From: Antennarius striatus | Taxonomy: Eukaryota > Chordata > Actinopteri > Lophiiformes > Antennariidae | Direction of reading: 5' to 3' | Assembly (NCBI RefSeq): GCF_040054535.1 | Contig: NC_090780.1 | Span: forward strand, 10,196,501-10,260,500 | DNA: 64,000 nt | In this document: piece after piece, positions 49,779 to 64,000 of the stretch | Layout: each line of letters starts with the position of its first letter | Position numbering within the stretch: position 1 is the first letter of the stretch | Notes under the pieces: model-generated | The model's input: only the letters and a program-made list of their open reading frames with translations | The model's database searches: none | Told to the model about the DNA's origin: nothing | Program-made: the position numbers and the translations under genes

Positions 49779-50625
49779 CTCCTTTTCCACGGCACACGTT
49801 TCAGGTGGTGTCAAACTACGCAGACATCCAACACCGTTTCGACACGTTAGGGTCACGATAGATTTCTCTCACATGGCGCAACAACACCACCTCACCCTGA
49901 CGCACATCTCTGGTACATGCGGCAGAGACGCGCAACAGTGATGCTAGTGAAGGGTGTTGCCTTTAAGTCCTGTAGGACAAATCAAACATCTCATGAAGTA
50001 ACCGGAAAACCTTTGCGAATGGGTGCTTTTCGTTGAAAACTCAAATAATTTTCTCTTCTCACGATGAAATAACTGAAATAAAATAAATCTACAGTATATC
50101 GCGTAGTAGATATACTTGTGTATATAACTTGTAGTTCACTAATTGGTAATGAATTGACCTCAAACGTCATAGAAATGACGTTTATAATCACACAAAGTGT
50201 CTGTAATTGCGTCAAAGTGTGAATTAAAACCTTAGGAAAAGCGTTTCTAATATTTATATTGAAAACAAACATCCTTCTCTGTCAGGGTTTTGTTCCCGCG
50301 GTCCATCAGTGACGTATAAAACTTCCGAGCAGCAGTGAACTCACCACTGTTGTTGTTCCTGTGAGCGTGTGTCGTAAAGAACAGGTGTTTAACAGTTCGT
50401 CTGATCTTTGACATCATTTTATTCCAAAGCACGTTGATATAGTCTTTATTCATATCGCCTTCAATCAGGTTAGATGTGTTTGACGTGACGTCACCAGCTT
50501 GTATTTCAGCTGTGGAGCCGGCCGGGAGCTAACTGCTAGCTTCCGTGGAGGCCCACAGACATCCTGTGACAGCGAGCCGATCCGCTCCGGGTCGGTGTTC
50601 TGGTTCCGCCGCTCGATGCTGCCTG
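49779..50625. promoter_or_regulatory. Divergent upstream region of hemk1 and nprl2
   Basis: hemk1 starts leftward at about 49730 and nprl2 rightward at 50626. A TGACGTCAC-like CRE occurs near 50486-50494 and the stretch after 50500 is rich in CpG, fitting an nprl2 promoter. A minus-strand frame at 50247-50453 is discussed as a finding; its coding status is undecided. Confidence 0.45.
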
Positions 50626-55319
<4,694 letters not shown>

Positions 55320-55508
55320 TCCGGTGTGAAAACTGAGATACGGAGAAGCCTCAGCCACAGATGCCTTCAGTCAGAGGACTAACAGTGAAAAGTGGTGTTT
55401 TGTCATTTTTTTAAAGGCGTTTTTTAAACCAATAATTTCTTCATCAAGAGCTTTGATGCAAGTGATGAAGGTCATATTTATTAACAATGCAGAATGGAAT
55501 GTCTGAAT

Positions 55509-55514
55509 AATAAA
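55509..55514 (+). terminator. nprl2 polyadenylation signal
   Basis: AATAAA lies 190 bases past the nprl2 stop codon, and the following sequence is T- and G-rich as expected downstream of a cleavage site. Confidence 0.55.
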
Positions 55515-55664
55515 GCATAAGACCAACATGCTCCAGCTTGTCTTCAATCACAGTCAGATTAGTGTATTAATTTATACACTGACCACAGTCAGCGTTACTG
55601 GCTAAGTTTGTGCACACAAACAGGATTTTGAATGCAGTCAGTCAGTCATCTTCAGAGTACCATC

Positions 55665-55742
55665 GCTACATCCGCCGCAGCGGGTCACGGGGAGCCGGAG
55701 CCTATCTCGGCGGCATAGGGCGTGAGACACTCCGGACATGAT
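55665..55742. repeat. Dispersed teleost repeat fragment
   Basis: The motif ATCCGCCGCAGCGGGTCACG, then GGAGCCTATCTCGGCGGCAT and GACACTCCGGACA, is one I know to be scattered widely in fish genomes. It stands out as a G/C-rich island in A/T-rich sequence. The class is not determined. Confidence 0.5.
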
Positions 55743-56937
55743 CCAGTTCAACTTTATTCATGAAAAATAACGCATTAAGAATTCAAGTTTAACAAATAAA
55801 AATAAAAATAAAGCAGACGCCAAAGATAAGAAGGGAAAGAAACAGTAAATGTCAGAACAGCCATGTAGTGAAGTAGACTTCTTTCTGGCAGTAGAATAAA
55901 AATCGGACAATGGAAGTGTAGATGCCAGCTCTTTGTGGCAGCTATAGCCTTTATAGTATGTTTATTGTATGGTCACATACGGGGATGCGCGTCACGAGGT
56001 GGTGGTACGTCAGCACCGGTAGTAGGAAAGTCAGCTGTTCACCTGGCGGGACTTTGGTTTGAATGAACTGAGAGAGGGTGAATACTTTTTGCTGACTGCT
56101 TTTGTTCTTTTGTCATATATTGAATCGCTGCCTTCCCCCCACGTGTTTATTTTTGTTATCAGTAATAAATCTACAAAACGCAGTACAGTACTCTGGAGCA
56201 GTGATCATTGACGCTTCGACAGCCAGCGCGTCGGGCAAGGTTTTTCCCCTACTCAGCCTCTCGGCGACTAAGTTGTTCAGGATAGTCGCCTTCAGGAAGA
56301 AATGTGCATGAGATCCAAAATGTTACCAAGCAGTGGTAAAAAATTAGATTAGATGTGGTACTATGCAGATTGGAGTATTTAGTTCTATCTCAGGAATATA
56401 AATTTACATGGTTGGCCCTCTGGTGGCTTCATTTTCTAACTGCCTCCTTGTCAAGAGAACTCTCAGAAGCTTTATCCAAACTTGTTCCAAATTGTGACAG
56501 TGTTGTTTTCTGTGCTGATAAAATTACCATGTGGATGAGTCATCAAACGTCACTGAATATGACAAAACAGTTGTCATCATCTGTCTGCATGAACGAGTGG
56601 AGCCAAACCCTAGATGTTATCTGTGGAAATACAGGACATGTTTGTGTTTATTGCCCATACTTTTTTTTCCTGCCTGAACTACAGGCTTCCTGTAGAGATT
56701 TTCCCCTCTTTAAATAGACTTGTCCTCAAAGACCTCTGCACTCTGCTTCTGTATATTTCTCTCAGAATGATTTTCTTATCACACCAACTTCGGTGTGGTT
56801 AAGTGTCTGTGCACATCTGGTTAGAACCTCATAGTTCCTCAACTTTATCACGATCAGAAAATATCTGTGGCTGAATCAGTTTGTCACAGTAAGAGGTAAT
56901 AGAGTTAAAAATCAGGCATCCAGACACAGGTAAAAAC

Positions 56938-57145
56938 AAGGCAGTCAGAGACTACATAATCCCATGACATCATCGCATTTTTGTGCCTTTGGCGTCCTGA
57001 AAATGTTGCTTTTTGTTATCTGGTTATATCTCATCAAGTTTCAGAGATGTGTACCTAAAAAGGTATAAAAGTGAAAATTTGACCTTGACATAGTTTTTCA
57101 AGGTCAATGTTCTGATTGAATTTCCATCCCCTTGCCCCTCATCTA
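56938..57145 (+). repeat. Dispersed AAGGCAGTCAG repeat, copy 3
   Basis: It opens AAGGCAGTCAGAGACTACAT and has the same later block as copy 1: AAAAGTGAAAATTTGACCTTG followed by a TCAAGGTCA arm near 57100. The arms TGACCTTGA and TCAAGGTCA form a 9-bp inverted repeat. No protein frame is present. Confidence 0.55.
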
Positions 57146-57839
57146 GTGACGGTCCATTCTATTAGTCTGTGGAAACACACGGAGAAAACTGGCATAAAGG
57201 TGAATGAAAGACCCTCAAAGATGAACTTCCAGCCTTTTCTGAAATTTCAAGAGCAGAGTCACTGCTAGACAAAGGTGTCTGGTGTGCTGCATTGATTTTA
57301 GCAGCCTGACATCTAAAACTGGTTAAAAAATTGTTTAGGACACACAGCAGCAAATAGCTGCACCTCACCTCCGACTGGACTACCGATCGATCGAAACAAT
57401 ATTTAATAAATAAACGAAGATGAAAGTCGGAGCTTAAATATCTGCTTCAAACTTCAGATCAGGAAATAATCCGCTCTGTTCGCACTGAGTGGTCCACTCG
57501 TAATGAATTTTAACAGTTTTTAATGTCAGGTTTTTTAATATGACATATTTTGCCAGACAGACTGGCACTGAGAGCTATAGAAATAAAATCTAATTTGACT
57601 ATGTTTTTAGATAATTTTGTACTACAGTATTTTGTAGTACTTTTATCAGTAAATCTCAGCAGCTAAGGGAAAATCCCATGCGTGTTGACTTCTTTCTAAG
57701 ATGGTAAAGTGATCAAGCGATCAGGTTTCCTTGGTGAGGCTCAGAATGGCCTCATTGAAATAACAATAGGGACGTTCACACGGAACGTTTTTAAAACGCA
57801 ACTTTTTTGTTGTGTTTACGCCTTCCGTGTGTGCGTGAG

Positions 57840-57915
57840 CGTGCGTGTGTGTGTATTAATAACTAAAGTGGAAAAATAATTTCTCCAACGAGGGACTAAT
57901 AATAAAGGGGCCTTT
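57840..57915 (+). repeat. SINE 3' end fragment
   Basis: A short TG tract is followed by AGTGGAAAAATAATTTCTCC and CTAATAATAAAG, the same tail seen after the TG array at 31050 and, without the TG array, near 61800. Confidence 0.5.
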
Positions 57916-58208
57916 CATCTTTTTAATCTTTTTATCTTTCATCTCTAATCTTGAAAGAAATAATTCGTGTTTTATGAATAAGTAGCACAGAACTTTGTCC
58001 AGGACACCTGATCCCTCGTTTTACCTTGAAGGTGCATCGCCCTCTTGTGGTGGTCAGGCGGTACTGCTCTCGGTTTACTGTAACCTTGACAACCAGAGTG
58101 GAAGACTACTGGCTTTCGCTCACACTAAATTTCCTTCACGCCCAGCATCAGACAAACTCAACGTGTTTTTATTTGGATTCGGTTGTTGCTTTGGTGTCCA
58201 CTAAGGTC

Positions 58209-61634
<3,426 letters not shown>

Positions 61635-61794
61635 AGGACAACTGTTAAGACTGTCAGCAGATGGAAGATGGAACTCTTGTGAGAAGATGGGGAAAATAAT
61701 TTTGTAGGGATGCTGCATATATGGATGACTACATATTTTACATTTGGAATGTTTTTCCGTTAATACACATATATGCATGTTTAAAAATATAGTA

Positions 61795-61845
61795 AGAGTG
61801 AAAAATAATTTCCATATGGGGACAATAAAGTGTGTTTCTTCCTCG
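61795..61845 (+). repeat. SINE-like 3' tail overlapping the zmynd10 polyadenylation signal
   Basis: AGTGAAAAATAATTTCCATA and GGGGACAATAAAG match the SINE tail at 31050 and 57870. Its AATAAA (61824-61829) is the nearest good signal after the zmynd10 stop, so the repeat may supply the gene's cleavage signal. Confidence 0.45.
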
Positions 61846-62229
61846 TCTTCTTCTTGTTAATAATTTAGGAATAAAAATTAAATTTTCAGTAATTCTTTAA
61901 AAGTAAAACTTTTTCTTTCAATAATATTTCTCCTACAATAGGACCAATGAGTTTTTAATGATTAATAAAATGGGGAGAAAGTTCCAAATGCTAACTGAAA
62001 CGAAGCTAAATAATAATTTAAAAAATGAGTAAATTATACAAGGACAATGACAAAATCATTAGAATGAATGGGGAAAAGACTTATCCCCATTCATTCCAAC
62101 GTGGAATGAAAAGTTAGTTTCCTTTTTTACGTTTTTGCCCAGTGTTGTTTGTGTTGTCAAAAGAAGTAAACATGCAAACAGAATGGATCTAATCAGAAAA
62201 GAAAAGTTTGCCAATTTTTATATAGACTG

Positions 62230-62696
62230 GGGGTGTCAAACTCATTTTCACTGAAGCTCACATCAAAGGGCCAGATGTAACTTATAAATTTAACTAAATG
62301 TAACTCAAGGTAATGTACAATAAATATAACTACTCCTTAATGTTAAATAACTGAATTAATTACTTATCCAAATTACAAAAATTACAGTTGCACAGAACAA
62401 ATATGTTTGCTTGTACTTTTAATTTGTCAGGTTATGAAACCCACAAAACTCCATCAATCAAAAGTCAAACTATCCAAGCAAATAAAGAAAAATAACATCA
62501 AACACAAGTTAGGACATTAACTTTGTTCAAAATGAGCCTAATTACTGCACTGGGAAATGTAGTTTTTAGTCAAAGCACACTTTTGTTCTATTTATTTTTA
62601 GACACTGACCGTTAATGCTCACATGTGGCCCGTAACATCACATAAAATGATGTGACGGGCCACATTTGGCCCCCGGGCCTTGAGTTTGACACATGT
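62230..62696. mobile_element. Non-autonomous hAT-like element (MITE)
   Basis: The left end GGGGGTGTCAAACTCATTTT and right end TTGAGTTTGACAC(ATG) are inverted copies that match a very common vertebrate hAT end (GGGTGTCAAACTC). Subterminal GGGCCAGATGTAAC and GGGCCACATTTGGCCC are also typical. There is no transposase frame. Confidence 0.65.
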
Positions 62697-63034
62697 GATA
62701 GGGACTGATATTTATTGTTTTTAAAGAAATGCAGAACAGGAATAGATTTACGAACCCAAATATCCAGTTATGTGGTCCAGTGGAACCCTGTATAAGAAGA
62801 AAAGGAAAGAACTGCAGAGTGAACCCCGAAGCACCCCACAGAGCAAAGATAGAGGTGGTTACCATAGAAACCAAACAATGTGAGATGAACCAATGTGGCT
62901 GTTTTAAGGATATATTAAAGTTTGATATAGATGTATTTAATAATTAAACACATCGATTTCATGATTGAGGATGGATGATCAATAATGTCAAAATGACGCC
63001 GTTAATAACGCTTCTCAGAGCAGTCTCAGAGACA

Positions 63035-63081
63035 GACAGACAGATAGACAGATAGACAGATAGATAGATAGATAGATAGAT
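63035..63081 (+). repeat. (GACA)n/(GATA)n microsatellite
   Basis: AGACAGACAGACAGATAGAC passes into GATAGATAGATAGATAGAT. It is a simple compound repeat. Confidence 0.9.
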
Positions 63082-63346
63082 CTGCACAGTTTTGTTTGTA
63101 TGCTGGAGGTTTCCACAGTTCTGCTAGATTAAAGCCAGACCCGTCCCTATTGGTGGGGGACTTCACTCCCACTCAGCTGCGCTCCCCGCTTCATGATCTG
63201 CTGCTTCCTCCTCCAAACGCGTCTGTCTGACGATCAGAAGATGTTTGAGCGTCTTTTGAGAAAAGCTCCGTCACACTTCTGACCCTGTGGAAGCCTGGGA
63301 CGTCTGCAGCTGGAACTGAAGCGGTGATGGCGGATTATTTGCAGAG

Positions 63347-63442
63347 ATGTCGTCGATGTTAAACTCCTCCGTTATTCGGACAGAGTGTGAAGAAGCGTTC
63401 AGACAAAGCCGCTGCCACGGGGTGGTTTTCTCTCCTGTTCTG
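63347..63442 (+). CDS. Possible first coding exon of an unrecognised gene
   Basis: An ATG at 63347 opens 32 codons (MSSMLNSSVIRTECEEAFRQ, then SRCHGVVFSPVL) that end at a good donor, CTG|GTGAGT, in phase 0. The upstream 200 bases are G/C-richer than the surroundings, as for a promoter and 5' UTR. I do not recognise the peptide. No second exon lies in the remaining 560 bases, so a long first intron would have to run past the window. It may equally be non-coding. Confidence 0.35.
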
Positions 63443-64000
63443 GTGAGTTAGAGCAGTCGTTTCAAAGACAATAGTTTCACCAAGTTGTCTTCTTTCGCAA
63501 AAAGATTCATCATCCGACTACTAAGAGCTTTCTCTGCAAATGATAACTTCTCATAAATGTTTTGTGATCTTCTTGAAGACGCTTTGGGTGTTGAAGCTAC
63601 TTTTTTTTAATCAGGAACCGGTGTCCAACATGCAGTTGTAGTTTGGCGTCATCATCTACACACTTAATGTCTACATGCTGAAGATTTCTCCTGGTCTTGA
63701 ACTTCCTCTTCATTTCCTGAGCTCCACTGACATATAGAGGCTGTTTGTGTAAAGTTTTTACAGAAAATCTTTACACTGTAAAACATTTTGAGAGTGATGA
63801 CCACATGACTTGGTTTGCAGACTGTCAACCAGACTATTATGTAATTATGTTACGCAACGTTGTGTTATCATAAACCGTCATGTTCTATATAAAACATCAT
63901 CGGAGCACTGTAAACTGCACCAAATCCGATAATGTGTCTTAACTGGTTTCATATACGTTTGCCAATCAAACATTATTTATGGATATACACTCAGCGGCTA
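63443..64000. other. Right edge, no feature seen
   Basis: A/T-rich sequence without a recognised exon, repeat or RNA gene. If the exon at 63347 is real, this is its first intron. Confidence 0.4.

Larger units (their letters stand above)
55320..58208. other. Spacer between nprl2 and zmynd10
   Basis: It contains a fish dispersed-repeat motif at 55665-55742 (GGTCACGGGGAGCCGGAGCC), copy 3 of the AAGGCAGTCAG repeat and a SINE tail near 57868-57912. A 120-codon frame at 56355 has no recognised domain. The zmynd10 promoter lies at the right end. No other gene is supported. Confidence 0.5.
61846..63346. other. Intergenic spacer right of zmynd10
   Basis: It holds a perfect hairpin at 62062-62096, a hAT-like MITE at 62230-62696 and GACA/GATA tandem repeats at 63035-63080. 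No coding sequence is recognised. The 63150-63340 part is richer in G/C and may be a promoter. Confidence 0.5.

Noticed and set aside
56355-56717. 120-codon open frame between nprl2 and zmynd10
   Set aside because: No recognised domain, uneven composition and no splice or promoter support; length is within chance for A/T-poor stretches.

Overview
The window is nuclear DNA of a bony fish, most likely a spiny-rayed (acanthomorph) teleost. Short introns with vertebrate splice signals, vertebrate gene families, abundant CA/TG microsatellites, tRNA-headed SINEs, L2-type LINEs, Tc1, hAT and PIF/Harbinger remnants all point that way. There is no operon structure, CRISPR array, phage or plasmid. Exon coordinates below were read from conserved protein frames plus splice sites; no alignment was run.

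Left part (1-15 kb). The 3' end of a BRPF3-like gene (+, PWWP domain) enters from the left edge. It faces mon1b (-), a Rab7-GEF subunit. mon1b lies head-to-head with an unrecognised small single-pass membrane protein gene (+, 9649-10351). That gene faces glyctk (-, D-glycerate kinase).

Middle (15-33 kb). A repeat-rich spacer holds a nuclear-receptor-motif repeat, a hAT-type element with an 8-bp target duplication, a PIF/Harbinger relic with remains of both of its genes and a 4x40-bp tandem array, and a long GAT tract. Next come wdr82 (+, nine exons, 313 codons, one GC-AG intron) and twf2 (+, actin-binding twinfilin-2; first coding exon not located). A degraded Tc1-like element lies between them.

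Right part (33-64 kb). cish (+) has four STAT-type palindromes and a perfect CRE in its GC-rich upstream region. hemk1 (-, eleven exons, one GC-AG intron) is convergent with cish and carries L2 LINE pieces, an 18S rRNA 3'-end fragment, a Tigger-like MITE and a broken THAP domain in its introns. nprl2 (+, 380 codons, GATOR1) starts head-to-head with hemk1 and is followed by zmynd10 (+, 452 codons, ciliary dynein-arm assembly). A possible first coding exon of another gene lies near 63.35 kb.

GLYCTK-WDR82-TWF2 and CISH-HEMK1-NPRL2-ZMYND10 are both gene groups of human 3p21. The window therefore joins two pieces of one ancestral vertebrate block, with BRPF3-like and mon1b beside it. The products work in separate processes: chromatin acylation and H3K4 methylation, endosome maturation, serine/glycerate metabolism, actin, cytokine feedback, translation-factor methylation, amino-acid sensing and cilia. 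Their proximity is conserved synteny, not a functional cluster. I found no convincing new multi-gene system. The best leads are the small membrane protein with two possible C-termini, the 18S fragment with an internal 14-nt insertion, the two GC-AG introns, and repeats that carry nuclear-receptor half-sites.
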